Notes: a model not told the origin generated them from the letters alone. A stretch of DNA of 64,000 nucleotides from Belliella aquatica (GCF_014637795.1 NZ_BMFD01000007.1:124001-188000), one strand, 5' to 3'; shown: positions 1-9,040, numbered from the stretch's first letter. Numbers and translations are program-made.

Positions 1-2
1 TC

Positions 3-905
3 AAAAGTTCTAAGGAAATCCTCGAAAAGGAAAAAGACCCTGATTTTAGGGACATGGCCAAGACGGAATTAGACGAATTAAAAGATCGTCAGATTCAACT
101 GGAGGAAGACTTGAAACAGCAGCTGATTCCTAAAGACCCAAATGATTCCAAAGACTGTATTTTGGAAATTAGAGGTGGAACAGGTGGTGATGAAGCCGCG
201 ATTTTTGCTGGAGATTTGTTCAGGATGTATCAGCGCTTTTGTGACAAACAAGGTTGGAAACTCACTGTTCTCGATTTGACTTTTGGCTCTTCGGGCGGCT
301 ACAAAGAGATTATCAGCACCATTACTGGAGCGGATGTCTATGGTATGATGAAATTTGAATCGGGCGTACACCGTGTTCAGCGTGTACCGATGACCGAAAC
401 CCAAGGAAGAGTTCATACTTCTGCGGCCTCTGTAGCTGTCCTTCCTGAAATGGACGAAGTAGAGGTCAACATTGATATGAATGAAGTTCGAAAAGATACT
501 TATTGTTCTTCCGGTCCAGGTGGTCAGTCGGTGAACACGACTTATTCAGCTGTTCGACTGACGCATCTTCCTTCTGGACTTGTGGTAACCTGTCAGGATG
601 AAAAGTCCCAGATCAAAAACTTCGAAAAAGCGCTGAAAGTATTGCGTTCAAGGTTGTATGAAATCGAACTCGCCAAGCACAATGATGCCGTTGGCGCACA
701 GAGAAGGTCTATGGTAGGAAGTGGTGACCGATCTGACAAAATCAGAACCTACAATTATCCTCAGAGTCGCGTCACTGATCATAGAATCAACAAAACTGTT
801 TATAATCTTCCTGATGTGATGGAAGGGAATATTGAAGATTTTATTTCTGCCCTTCGTTTTGCCGAAAATGTAGAGAAGATGAAGACTTCTGGGATGGAAG
901 AGTAA
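3..905 (+). CDS. prfA: Peptide chain release factor 1, 5' end outside window
   Basis: Class I release factor that reads UAA and UAG and triggers peptidyl-tRNA hydrolysis on the ribosome. The frame is open to the left edge, so the N-terminus lies outside the window and about 300 codons remain of the usual ~355-360. The GGQ catalytic motif is at nt 519-527 within [10 protein letters not shown]. The codon-recognition tripeptide is PMT (nt 387-395), in the place of E. coli RF1 PAT; RF2 would have SPF there, so this is RF1. The GTGGDEA segment of the family is also present. An internal ATG at nt 54 is not the real start. No terminator is obvious after the stop. Confidence 0.97.
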   Translation, partial: KSSKEILEKEKDPDFRDMAKTELDELKDRQIQLEEDLKQQLIPKDPNDSKDCILEIRGGTGGDEAAIFAGDLFRMYQRFCDKQGWKLTVLDLTFGSSGGYKEIISTITGADVYGMMKFESGVHRVQRVPMTETQGRVHTSAASVAVLPEMDEVEVNIDMNEVRKDTYCSSGPGGQSVNTTYSAVRLTHLPSGLVVTCQDEKSQIKNFEKALKVLRSRLYEIELAKHNDAVGAQRRSMVGSGDRSDKIRTYNYPQSRVTDHRINKTVYNLPDVMEGNIEDFISALRFAENVEKMKTSGMEE

Positions 906-1071
906 GGGGAAAGGAGGAAATAATGTACCAAGTACAAAGTATGAAGTACCAAGAAATAAATGAGAGCGAAATTTTATAGCGCTGAATGAAATAGGACAAT
1001 AAGTACTAGATGGTCATATCGACCGAAAGGAGATATCTCGATTGTTCGATATAAAATCAAACTCTATCTTA

Positions 1072-1341
1072 TTAAAATCTTCTAACGAATCCTCTAGACT
1101 CTTTATTTGTAATCGTCTCTTTTGATTCCTCTAAAATCTGCTCTTTAGTCGCATCTTTAAAACCACTATTCTCAGCTTGCTCTAGTTTTGCTTTGATCCA
1201 GTCGATTTCTTTCTGTTGGTTCCTTGCTTGCCGGATTAGATCATTAACTAATTCACTTTTACTTGAATATTCTTGATTGTCGACTTGGGATTTTAACCAC
1301 TCGTCATTTGGTTTTGAAAATGATTTACTTTGCCGTGCCAT
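1072..1341 (-). CDS. ParD-like ribbon-helix-helix antitoxin, no toxin partner
   Basis: Small protein of 89 residues resembling ParD/CopG-type antitoxins: a basic N-terminal segment (ARQSKSFSKPNDEWLKSQV) leading into a helical SSKSELVNDLIRQARNQQ stretch typical of the ribbon-helix-helix dimer, then a charged C-terminal tail that would normally wrap the toxin. I chose the ATG at 1341 (MARQSK) rather than one ten codons upstream, because the ParD-like sequence begins there. ParDE operons usually place parE directly downstream; here only about 165 bp separate the stop from prfA, too little for a ~95-residue toxin, and I see no ParE-like frame. Either an orphan antitoxin or a decayed module. Confidence 0.75.
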   Translation of the reverse strand: MARQSKSFSKPNDEWLKSQVDNQEYSSKSELVNDLIRQARNQQKEIDWIKAKLEQAENSGFKDATKEQILEESKETITNKESRGFVRRF

Positions 1342-1351
1342 AATTTGAAGT

Positions 1352-1371
1352 TTGATGTTAATATACACCAA
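1352..1371. promoter_or_regulatory. Candidate ParD operator, imperfect palindrome
   Basis: TTGATGTTAATATACACCAA lies about 10 bp upstream of the antitoxin start. Its outer arms fit TTGrTGT...ACAyCAA as an inverted repeat, with mismatches at the centre. RHH antitoxins commonly autoregulate through such sites; the assignment is inferred. Confidence 0.35.
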
Positions 1372-1537
1372 TTACGAATTATTTACAATGATAGTAATTG
1401 TTGCAACCGGATTCAGCTTGGAGAAGGCGGGCATTTGGAGCCAAATTCTTCGAGCTTATTCCAAACTTCTTAAGATACTGATTTTGATATTTACACAGAA
1501 CCGCCCACAGGCAAGGTGATGTTGGGTAGTTTCCTTC

Positions 1538-1720
1538 TTAGAAAGCATAAATTAATCCTCCAATAAAAAGTCCGAGTCCAAGGATTTTTATTTGAATACT
1601 TGCAGCTTTAGATGATTCACTTTTAGCTTTACTTGGTTCATTTCTAAAAGAAAGGATTAAAAGTAAAAGGCCACCCATGGATATAATAATACCTAAAATA
1701 AAGTCAAAATCTAATTTCAT
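1538..1720 (-). CDS. Small two-helix membrane protein, function unknown
   Basis: Predicted 60-residue protein starting at the ATG at 1720 (MKLDFDF). It has two hydrophobic segments, about residues 5-23 (FILGIIISMGGLLLLILSF) and 42-59 (IKILGLGLFIGGLIYA), joined by a short Ser/Lys/Glu-rich loop. A longer reading from an upstream ATG adds a weakly plausible leader. I do not recognise the family. It stands alone; neighbours give no functional hint. Confidence 0.5.
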   Translation of the reverse strand: MKLDFDFILGIIISMGGLLLLILSFRNEPSKAKSESSKAASIQIKILGLGLFIGGLIYAF

Positions 1721-2162
1721 AATTTCGCATTGGTATATAGTTATAAGTAAACATCTTATTTTCAATATTGGCTCCTATGCTTTTTCTACTCAGTTTACGG
1801 AAATAATTTATTGATCGTCAAATGATTTGTAAAATTAAATCCCTAACTCTCCTTTCTTTTTCTTTATTATGCCTCCAATTCACTTGTATCACTAGTAAAT
1901 CAACCTGCATTTATGAATTGATTTTCAGTATTGAACCAATAGATGTTTTTACTATCTATCTATTTTTATTAAAACTAATACTATTTTTCAAATCATAAAA
2001 TGCTCACCCTAAATTAACTTAACTAACCCTTGTACAGATTATTAATAACTGATTTCTAAACAAAATAAAATGCGGCTCTATTCTTGAACCTTATTATGGG
2101 CAACAAAAAATTTGTCTTCCTCACAAAAGGAGCTTAACTTATGCTAACCAAGCCATAAACTT
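1721..2162. other. Intergenic region, no gene seen
   Basis: AT-rich spacer of about 440 bp between the small membrane protein and the acetyltransferase, which diverge from it. Only very short frames occur. I see no strong hairpin and no clear TTTG/TAnnTTTG promoter pair. It must carry the promoters of both flanking genes. Confidence 0.5.
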
Positions 2163-2702
2163 ATGAAGATCACTGGAAAAGGAAATATTGCCCTAGTCCG
2201 ATGGAATGAAGGTCATTTTCACAACCTTTATCCAATTGCCAACAACCCGAACATTGCAAAAAATCTAAGGGATACTTTTCCTAGTCCTTACACGATTCAT
2301 GATGCAAGGCATTGGATAGAACACAATATCAAATTTAACCCTCCACAAAATTTTGCGATTGAATATAATGACCAATTGGTTGGTTCAGTGGGTGGAGAAA
2401 TTGGGAAAGACGAGTTGAGAACGAATCTGGAAATAGGTTTTTGGGTTGCCGAGCCATTTTGGGGAAAAGGAATTGCCACAGAGGCGATTCAAATGTATAC
2501 TGAATATATTTTAGTCAGATTCCCCGAAATCAAAAGGATCTATTCACAAGTATTCGACTTCAACACCTCCTCTATGAAAGTCTTAGAAAATGCAGGTTTC
2601 GTTGCCGAAGCAATTCTTAAAGATGCCTATATCAAACATGGTAAAGTTGGCGACCTTTTTCAATATGTGATCATTAGGTCTGAGGTTGAGAAGGTGGAAT
2701 GA
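2163..2702 (+). CDS. GNAT family N-acetyltransferase (RimJ/RimL-like)
   Basis: 179 residues with the layout of RimJ/RimL-type acetyltransferases. Residues about 5-70 form the N-terminal part (LVRWNEGHFHNLYPIANNP, then a DARHWIEHN helix). The acetyl-CoA loop region follows an IGFWVAEPFWGKGIATEA segment, the usual Q/RxxGxG/A position. The C-terminal part has FDFNTSSMKVLENAGF, the conserved Asn/Ser/Ala-Gly segment, and ends in a YVIIR strand. It would transfer an acetyl group from acetyl-CoA to an amine; the substrate (protein N-terminus, amino sugar or antibiotic) cannot be told from the sequence. It is a single-gene unit, convergent with the PIN gene. Confidence 0.88.
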   Translation: MKITGKGNIALVRWNEGHFHNLYPIANNPNIAKNLRDTFPSPYTIHDARHWIEHNIKFNPPQNFAIEYNDQLVGSVGGEIGKDELRTNLEIGFWVAEPFWGKGIATEAIQMYTEYILVRFPEIKRIYSQVFDFNTSSMKVLENAGFVAEAILKDAYIKHGKVGDLFQYVIIRSEVEKVE

Positions 2703-2721
2703 TAACTTAAGATTTAGACAT

Positions 2722-3285
2722 TTATAATAAGGAATGAAGGTAATCAGCTGCTTGCTTTAATCCTCTATTTCTTAAAATATTCAAAACTTCATATTCATCT
2801 AAACTTGGTTTTCTTCTATTCAAAACCATCTCTTTAAATGCCATTACAGCCTTTTCAGGGTTTAGGTCAATGACATCTGTTAAGAAATCATCCGCTGATT
2901 TCACTGTTAAACCAAACGAGGCTAAATATTTATCAGGGAAATCTTTAATATTATTAGTTACAATGATGTTTGCATCCGTTTTTATTGCAGCAGCTAATAC
3001 ATGCTTATCTTTTGGATCAGGAAGAGTCAAACCATCAATTAACCCAGAATAATTCAATACCAATGCATCGGGAAATGCCTTATTAGCATTTTCCACTCTT
3101 CTATTTGCTTCTTTTTCACCAATTCCTTTTCGTCTCATCACATCTTTCCATTCATCAAAAATATGATCACTCCACTTTGGAGTGTACATATCGTAATAAG
3201 CAAACCAAAACAGCAAATCTCTAATTTCAATGGGATAAATTACATTAGTATCCAATACGCAAATAAATCTCACACTATGTATCAT
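2722..3285 (-). CDS. PIN-domain toxin (putative RNase)
   Basis: PIN-fold nuclease of about 187 residues, the likely toxin of a type II pair. Acidic residues sit where the metal-binding site is expected: D12 in VLDTN, E/D in FDEWKDV, D in LPDPKDKHVLAAA, and N/D in TNNIKDFP. I use the ATG at 3285 (MIHSVRF), which overlaps the antitoxin stop by 11 bp; an upstream ATG at 3303 would put six unlikely residues before it. It is somewhat long for VapC (~130): the extra C-terminal ~55 residues are helical and basic (NRRKPSLDEYEVLNILRNRG). RNA cleavage is inferred from the fold. Confidence 0.85.
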   Translation of the reverse strand: MIHSVRFICVLDTNVIYPIEIRDLLFWFAYYDMYTPKWSDHIFDEWKDVMRRKGIGEKEANRRVENANKAFPDALVLNYSGLIDGLTLPDPKDKHVLAAAIKTDANIIVTNNIKDFPDKYLASFGLTVKSADDFLTDVIDLNPEKAVMAFKEMVLNRRKPSLDEYEVLNILRNRGLKQAADYLHSLL

Positions 3286-3730
3286 ACAAACCCAAATCTT
3301 CATCCGAACTCATAATTTCAATTATCTTCCTTTTCTGCTCCTCTTTCATCTTTTTTCTATAATTCATGACTTCATCAAACCTGACTCTCCTATGCCTACC
3401 GACTTTTGTGAATTGCATTTTTCCTTCTTCAAGTAATTTCACTAGATGAGGTCTTGAGCATCCTAAGATTTCAGCCGCCTTCTGAGTAGTGACTTCAGTG
3501 GCAATTGGTACAAGTGAAAATGGTTTCCCATCTCCCATTGACTTTAATATGTCTTTCAAAAATATCAATGCACTTAAAGGGATTTTAAACCTTTCTTGCG
3601 TCTCTTCGATTTCAATTTCTGGGTTTTCTGATTTCAATTGACCTATTACAGAAACCAAAGCATCGTAAGATTCTAATGCTAATTTTTGATCTTCTTTTGA
3701 TGGTCTATTTATAATATTGAATGTTTCCAT
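3275..3730 (-). CDS. Excisionase-type HTH antitoxin partner of the PIN protein
   Basis: 151 residues. The N-terminal half (1-80) is helical and unassigned. Residues ~80-130 form an excisionase/MerR-like helix-turn-helix with wing: VTTQKAAEILGCSRPHLVKLL, then GKMQFTKVGRHRRVRFDEV. The acidic C-terminus (MSSDEDLGLYDT) could contact the toxin. It is the first gene of the pair, and its stop overlaps the PIN start by 11 bp, so the two are translationally coupled. HTH-PIN pairs of this layout are common in bacteria; neutralisation and autoregulation are inferred. Confidence 0.83.
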   Translation of the reverse strand: METFNIINRPSKEDQKLALESYDALVSVIGQLKSENPEIEIEETQERFKIPLSALIFLKDILKSMGDGKPFSLVPIATEVTTQKAAEILGCSRPHLVKLLEEGKMQFTKVGRHRRVRFDEVMNYRKKMKEEQKRKIIEIMSSDEDLGLYDT

Positions 3731-3757
3731 ATTCCTTGATATTTTTAATATACAATT

Positions 3758-3775
3758 ATAAACGAAATAAACGAA
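3758..3775. promoter_or_regulatory. Tandem 9-bp direct repeat upstream of HTH/PIN operon
   Basis: ATAAACGAA occurs twice head to tail (3758-3766 and 3767-3775), about 28-45 bp upstream of the antitoxin ATG. The position suits an operator for the HTH protein. Function inferred. Confidence 0.4.
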
Positions 3776-3846
3776 AAATGTTTTCTCTATGGTAAACTTT
3801 TAAACAATTGATTCAATATAATCTTTAAACATCTCAAAATTCAAAT

Positions 3847-3882
3847 AAAAAGCCATACCTATATTAATAAATATGGCTTTTT
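3847..3882 (-). terminator. Hairpin terminator of the Cys/Met PLP gene
   Basis: Perfect 11-bp inverted repeat AAAAAGCCATA / TATGGCTTTTT with a 14-nt loop, starting 20 bp past the stop of the PLP enzyme gene. The U-rich arm on the minus strand fits intrinsic termination. Confidence 0.8.
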
Positions 3883-3901
3883 CATTTTAATAAAGTTAAA
3901 A

Positions 3902-5146
3902 CTAGACCTTTTCCAAAGCTTGCTCTATATCCCAAATGATATCAGAGTAATGCTCCACGCCGACAGATATTCTTACGAGTTTTTCAGAAATCCCAAGCAA
4001 TGCTCTGTCCTCCGCAGACACATCACTGTGAGTCATAGTCGCAGGATGTTCAGCAAGAGATTCTGTACTTCCAAGGGAAACAGCCAGTTTCATTAATTTG
4101 AGGTTGTTCAAGAAGGTAAATGCTTCTTTTTCTCCTCCTTTTACATCGAATGAAATCATCGCTCCAGCGGAATTGAGTTGTCTTTTGAAGATGTCATGTT
4201 GAACAGTTCCCTCTTCCAGATGTCCCAAATAATAAACTTTTTCCACTTTTGGATGCTTAAGAAGAAAATCAGCAACTTGAATGGTGTTTTCAGCTTGTTT
4301 TGTCATTCTGACTTTGAGTGTTTCAAGACTTCGCATCAACAACCAACCTGTCCAAGGTCCAGCCATATTGCCAAGAAAAGTTCTGAGTGTTCTCACCCTT
4401 ACCATATGCTTGGATTTCCCCAAAACTGCACCTGCGATCAAATCAGAATGTCCGCCGATATATTTTGTTGCTGAATATACAATCAGATCAGCACCATGCT
4501 TCAGTGGGTGTTGCCACAATGGCCCCATGTAGGTATTATCAACGCAGACTATGACTTCTTTTTCTTCAGTAGCTAGAGTATCCGCTACTTCACGACAGAT
4601 TTGAAGATCGAAAAGTGCGTTGGTAGGATTTGCAGGAGTCTCTACATAGACCATTTTAACATTTCCCTCTTGCCCTTTGACCAATTCCAAAATTTCCTCT
4701 TTTGTCTGCACACTTGTAAATCCGATTCCTTTGATGCCATACTTTGGAAGTACTTTATTGACAAAATGATCTGTACCACCATAGACAGGCTTACTATAAA
4801 GCATGACATCTCCCGGCCTTAAAAATTCCAACATCACTGTTGAGATAGCTGACATGCCACTTTCAAAAACAGCACATTCATCCGCCTCGTCCCACAAGCA
4901 AAGTCGTTCCTCCAAAATCTGCAAATCTGGATTATTGAGTCTACTGTAAATCAATCCTAACTCTTCATTTGGCTCCTTTTCTCTCTGCCCATAGGCAACC
5001 TGAAAAAAAGCTTTGCCCTCTTCCGCAGATTTGAATACAAAAGTTGAAGTTTGGAAAATCGGACATTTGATCGCTCCTTCTGAAAGTTCGGGCTTGTATC
5101 CATGAGTCATCATCAAACTCTCTGGATGAAATTCTCTATTCATCAT
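3902..5146 (-). CDS. Cystathionine gamma-synthase family PLP enzyme
   Basis: 414-residue fold-type I PLP enzyme of the Cys/Met metabolism family. The PLP lysine is K228 in YSATKYIGGHSD; AVFESGMSAISTV is the phosphate-binding region, YVETPANPT and CVDNTYMGP are the conserved strands with the PLP-ring Asp, and SLGSTESLAEHPATMTH is the typical C-terminal signature. The family includes cystathionine gamma-synthase, cystathionine gamma-lyase, methionine gamma-lyase and O-acylhomoserine sulfhydrylase. The insertion around residues 42-62 (KAFFQVAYGQREKEPNEE) marks a subgroup usually named only at family level, so I do not assign a substrate. ATGs at 5146 and 5143 are both possible. Transcribed alone, with its own terminator. 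Confidence 0.9.
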   Translation of the reverse strand: MMNREFHPESLMMTHGYKPELSEGAIKCPIFQTSTFVFKSAEEGKAFFQVAYGQREKEPNEELGLIYSRLNNPDLQILEERLCLWDEADECAVFESGMSAISTVMLEFLRPGDVMLYSKPVYGGTDHFVNKVLPKYGIKGIGFTSVQTKEEILELVKGQEGNVKMVYVETPANPTNALFDLQICREVADTLATEEKEVIVCVDNTYMGPLWQHPLKHGADLIVYSATKYIGGHSDLIAGAVLGKSKHMVRVRTLRTFLGNMAGPWTGWLLMRSLETLKVRMTKQAENTIQVADFLLKHPKVEKVYYLGHLEEGTVQHDIFKRQLNSAGAMISFDVKGGEKEAFTFLNNLKLMKLAVSLGSTESLAEHPATMTHSDVSAEDRALLGISEKLVRISVGVEHYSDIIWDIEQALEKV

Positions 5147-5235
5147 ATCTATCTGGGTTTATGACTGCAAAACAGCAAAAATCCTAGATCATTATCAAAA
5201 AAAGTATAAAAATATAATTTTGTAAATGGGTCAAT

Positions 5236-5270
5236 ATTTTAATCATTATTCTGATTAATGATATTAAAAT
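5236..5270. promoter_or_regulatory. Imperfect palindrome upstream of PLP gene
   Basis: ATTTTAATCATTA (5236-5248) faces TAATGATATTAAAAT (5256-5270), an inverted repeat with a two-base bulge, about 90-125 bp upstream of the PLP enzyme start. It could be a regulator site; AT-rich palindromes also arise by chance. Confidence 0.3.
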
Positions 5271-5340
5271 GATGGTATTACTAAAAAACAAAATATAATT
5301 TTGTTAAGACTGGTGAAATTTAAAAATAAATTCAAAAAAT

Positions 5341-5375
5341 ATGGGACAAGAATTTTTGATAAATTCTTGTCCCAT
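5341..5375 (-). terminator. Strong terminator of the Ycf48-type secreted protein gene
   Basis: Perfect 15-bp stem (ATGGGACAAGAATTT / AAATTCTTGTCCCAT) with a 5-nt loop, 7 bp beyond the stop codon at 5382; on the minus strand it is followed by a T-rich run (ATTTTTTG). Confidence 0.92.
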
Positions 5376-5381
5376 TTATAC

Positions 5382-8192
5382 TTACTCGACAATTATTTTC
5401 TTGTAGAATTCTCGTTCTCTAGTTCTCAAGATAATCGTATGAACTCCCCTCGGCAATCCTTGAATTCGATATTCAAATATCCCTTGACTTGGTTTGACCT
5501 GTTGGAGATTTTGTCCTAGGCTATTGATGATTGAGATTTCTCTAATATCTGTCAGACCTGACGTTGACAAGGTGATATTACCTTTCGATGGATTTGGATA
5601 AACTTGAATGTACGTATCTACAATTCGCTCTTCTTCAATGCTTGTTATCAAATTTACATTGACCAACATCGTGCTTGCAGGACCAGTATTACAGCTATTC
5701 ATTGGGGTCACTGTAAGATTGAAGTTGCCCTCACGCGTCCATCTAACTCTTACCCTGTTGGTTCCTTGTCCCTCTATGATTGTCCCTCCATTTCCTGAAA
5801 TTGACCAGATATAATTGGTGTTTGGCACATTTATGATTTGATAATCTTGTTCAACAAGCCCCACCATTTCGCTACCTTCGATTTCAGATGGTGCCTCAGG
5901 AGGATTTTGAATTGCGATTGGTTTGGTGAATACCGTTCCATTTCCACAAGGATTTCTAGGCGTTACGGTGAGATTTTGAGCACCAATTCCTGACCACTCT
6001 ACTCTCACATTTGCGGTTCCTTGACCTTCTCTAATCAAGCCCCCTGTAGCTTGCCAAACAAACTCTGTTCCTGGCACATCCGCTACATTATAATCAACAA
6101 AAGTACCTGTACAAACAACCCCTTCTCCGTTGATTTCTGGAATATCCTGTGGCTCAACAGAAACCAATACTTCAAGGCCTTTGGTGCCTCCATTTCCACA
6201 TTCGTTTTGTCCTCTTACCAAGACAGCGTTTCTTCCAGGTGTGTCCCATCTCACGACAATTCTGTTTGAGCCTTGCCCCTCTAAAATAGTTCCACCATCC
6301 ACTCTCCAGTCAAACACCTCACCTATCCCTGTGGTCTGTACACTATAAATTTGTTGACTAAGGCAGATATTCGCTTCTCCAAAAATTAAGGTTGGCGTAG
6401 GTGGCACAGCACAACTGTATTGAAACAACGTCCCTCTTTCCCCTACTGCATAACCAATACTGAGTGAACCAAAGCTTAAATCTGTAAGGTCTTGAAAAGT
6501 ACCGGTTGTCATTTTTTCCCAAGTCTCACCCCCATCAAGTGTTTTTAAGATGAGGCCTTTTCCTCCGGAAATAAATCCTACAGATTCATCTAAGAAATCA
6601 ACTCCTGTAAAATCTTCTGTAAAGGAAGTGCTGATTCTTTCCCAGCTTAATCCTTTGTCTGTTGTTTTTATAATAGTCCCCTTTTTCCCAATTGCTACAG
6701 CGGTAGAGTCATCTAGCTGAGTAACGTCTACCAAATCCTCCGTAGTCGGCACGTTGATTTTTCCCCATTCTTGACCACCGAAGGTCCTTCCGACAAATCC
6801 TCCGTCTCCAACTACGACCCCAAAAGCAAAGTCAAAATAAAGAATCTCGTTCAAATTAGCAGTCGTATTGCTCGCTTGAACTACATCCCAATTGACCCCT
6901 GCATTGTCTGTTTTTGTTATAAAACCATTATTCCCTACCACATATCCTGTGTTATTATTGAAAAAATAAATCCCCTTCAAATCTACTTCTGTGTTCAAGT
7001 TTAAGGAAGTCCAATTGGAACCTGAATTGGAAGTACGCAGGGCTGTTCCATTTTTACCAATAATATATCCGAAAGCATTGGTCGTGAAAAATAGGTTGTT
7101 GAAATCTATCGTAAGAGGCCTAGACCGATCAACAATGCTATTTCCGCCATTGGACGTAACTAGAAACTTTCCGATCGGACCGACGATATAACCAAGATTT
7201 TCTGTTCTAAATTGAGTCGCAGTGTAATCACTATCCACACCCGCTAATCTCTGTGTCCAAGAACCACCTGAGTTCGTAGATGATAAAAGAAAGCCATTGG
7301 TTCCTACTGCAAATACAAGATTAGATGTAGCTCTGAAACTTGCTGCTAGGTAATTTTGAGTGTTATTTACATTAATTCCGTCAAAAGTTAGTCCTGCATT
7401 CGTTGTCCGAAGCAAAGTTGCATTTGTTCCAACGATCACACCCAAATTTATATTGGATCTATTGAAGGCAACTCCGGTTAAATTCCTTTCTGTACCTGAA
7501 TTTACTATTTCCCAATTAGCCCCAGCATCTACAGTTTTTAAGATTGTACCATTGTCACCAACTGCATATCCTGTTTTACCATTTGTGAAATACACATCAT
7601 TCAAAGGACGTGTATTTTGCGTATTCAGCGTAGTCCAGTTATTTCCTTGATTGACTGTTCTTAAAATCGCTCCACTAGAAGTAGACACATAACCTGTATC
7701 GACGTTGGAAAAAGTCAGTCCAGTCAAATTGGCTGTAGTTCCTACATTCTGCTTTGCCCAAGATTGCCCACCATTGGTCGATCGATAAACTTCCCCATTA
7801 TCTCCGACAATATATGCTCTAATCTGATTGAGAAACTTTACTTTTCTTAGCGTTTGTGAGGTATTCAAAGTGATCAGTGTCCAAGTATTCCCCGCATTTT
7901 CGGTACGGAAAACTTGTCCATTCTCTCCTACCATTAAGCCGATATTTTCATTGAAAAAATCCACTCCATGCATTTTTGCTTTGGAAGGTGCCGCTTGCTC
8001 TATCCAACTCAAGCCACCGTCTATTGTTTTTAGGATAACTTGATCACCAGACATGTATCCTACTTCATCATTGACCCAGGAAATCCCAGTCAATTCATTC
8101 CCCCAAGCCCCTACCCTTCTCCAAGTCTGAGCATGTGATAGGGTGTCAAGAAAGAGTAAAAACAGCGATAAAAATAAAAGCATCTTCATCAT
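5382..8192 (-). CDS. Secreted Ycf48-type beta-propeller protein with T9SS sorting domain
   Basis: 936 residues. A signal peptide (MMKMLLFLSLFLLFLDTLSHA) precedes about twelve degenerate Ycf48/BNR-like repeats spanning residues ~22-600, each with a G-x-I-L-K/R-T-x-D/N-x-G-x-x-W core (for example VILKTIDGGLSWIEQ, TIIKTTDKGLSWER). Residues ~605-850 hold three Ig/PKD-like modules, each with an EGQGxNRxxVRW motif. The last ~80 residues (VYPNPSKGNITLST ... YKKIIVE) are a type A T9SS C-terminal sorting domain, so the protein should be exported through T9SS and surface-anchored or released. Ligand unknown. It is monocistronic and divergent from the haem lipoprotein gene. Confidence 0.88.
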   Translation of the reverse strand: MMKMLLFLSLFLLFLDTLSHAQTWRRVGAWGNELTGISWVNDEVGYMSGDQVILKTIDGGLSWIEQAAPSKAKMHGVDFFNENIGLMVGENGQVFRTENAGNTWTLITLNTSQTLRKVKFLNQIRAYIVGDNGEVYRSTNGGQSWAKQNVGTTANLTGLTFSNVDTGYVSTSSGAILRTVNQGNNWTTLNTQNTRPLNDVYFTNGKTGYAVGDNGTILKTVDAGANWEIVNSGTERNLTGVAFNRSNINLGVIVGTNATLLRTTNAGLTFDGINVNNTQNYLAASFRATSNLVFAVGTNGFLLSSTNSGGSWTQRLAGVDSDYTATQFRTENLGYIVGPIGKFLVTSNGGNSIVDRSRPLTIDFNNLFFTTNAFGYIIGKNGTALRTSNSGSNWTSLNLNTEVDLKGIYFFNNNTGYVVGNNGFITKTDNAGVNWDVVQASNTTANLNEILYFDFAFGVVVGDGGFVGRTFGGQEWGKINVPTTEDLVDVTQLDDSTAVAIGKKGTIIKTTDKGLSWERISTSFTEDFTGVDFLDESVGFISGGKGLILKTLDGGETWEKMTTGTFQDLTDLSFGSLSIGYAVGERGTLFQYSCAVPPTPTLIFGEANICLSQQIYSVQTTGIGEVFDWRVDGGTILEGQGSNRIVVRWDTPGRNAVLVRGQNECGNGGTKGLEVLVSVEPQDIPEINGEGVVCTGTFVDYNVADVPGTEFVWQATGGLIREGQGTANVRVEWSGIGAQNLTVTPRNPCGNGTVFTKPIAIQNPPEAPSEIEGSEMVGLVEQDYQIINVPNTNYIWSISGNGGTIIEGQGTNRVRVRWTREGNFNLTVTPMNSCNTGPASTMLVNVNLITSIEEERIVDTYIQVYPNPSKGNITLSTSGLTDIREISIINSLGQNLQQVKPSQGIFEYRIQGLPRGVHTIILRTREREFYKKIIVE

Positions 8193-8368
8193 ATAGCGTC
8201 AGTTTCAACAATTGTTATTTACAAAATTAGGATTATATACCATAAAATAAAGTTATTTTATGCTGATTCTATGGAACTTAACAAGGGTTTCTTTTGCAAA
8301 TCAAACAAACAGCATTTTACCTTTTAAGAAATGGTTTTTTCCTTCTATTTTTAAGAAAAAAAAATCAG

Positions 8369-9022
8369 ATGAAAAATTTAATATATACGCTCTGTCTCAT
8401 CACTTTTCTTTTTTCCTGTAATTCTAATGAAAAAATCAGCAAAGATATTTTTGAAGAAGTCAACAAAAGCATGGAAGTAAAGAAGTTGAGTGAAGTGGAA
8501 ATACTTGATGAAGCGATGGCTTGGGGCGAAGAGATCAGTACAGAAGCTCAAAATCAACTAATATCTACCCTTCAGAAAGCAATAGCAGAAAAAGGTGTTC
8601 CCGAAGCAATCGGATTCTGCAATGTAGAAGCATTGCCTATTCTCCAAGAAGTAAGTTCAAAACACAATGTAACCATCAAAAGAGCATCTATTGCTTACAG
8701 AAATCCCGCTGATAAGCCATCGGAGTACGAGGCAGCTATTTTGGATGCTTATGCATACAATGCCGAAAATGACATAAAAAACGAACCCAACATTCAAAAA
8801 TTAGAAAATGGAGAAGTGTTGCTTTACACCAAAGCCATCCAAATTCCAAATAGTTTTTGCTTAAGTTGTCACGGAGAGGTTGGAATTGATATTTCTGAAG
8901 AAACGCTAAAAGAAATCCAAAGTTTATATCCTGATGATAAAGCTAAAGGACATAAAATTGGCGATCTTCGCGGCATGTGGAGCATCAAAATCCCAAAATC
9001 AGAAGTTATTAAGAGACTTTAA
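8369..9022 (+). CDS. DUF3365 (Tll0287-like) haem-domain lipoprotein
   Basis: I start at the ATG at 8369, where MKNLIYTLCLITFLFSC is a lipoprotein signal with Cys17 as the lipidated residue; an upstream ATG would bury it. The mature part (~200 residues) has a helical region (EAIGFCNVEALPIL, IKRASIAYRNPADKPSEYE) and a c-type haem motif CLSCH at residues 164-168, followed by DLRGMWSIKIP. This fits DUF3365, a haem-binding PAS-like periplasmic domain. The N-terminal CNSNEK sequence suggests anchoring to a membrane. Redox or gas sensing is a family-level guess. The propeller gene starts 18 bp downstream, so the two are probably one operon. Confidence 0.85.
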   Translation: MKNLIYTLCLITFLFSCNSNEKISKDIFEEVNKSMEVKKLSEVEILDEAMAWGEEISTEAQNQLISTLQKAIAEKGVPEAIGFCNVEALPILQEVSSKHNVTIKRASIAYRNPADKPSEYEAAILDAYAYNAENDIKNEPNIQKLENGEVLLYTKAIQIPNSFCLSCHGEVGIDISEETLKEIQSLYPDDKAKGHKIGDLRGMWSIKIPKSEVIKRL

Positions 9023-9040
9023 ATCCCCCCAAGCCAATTT

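Noticed and set aside
906-1071. ParE toxin downstream of the ParD-like gene
   Set aside because: Only about 165 bp, with no frame that resembles ParE.
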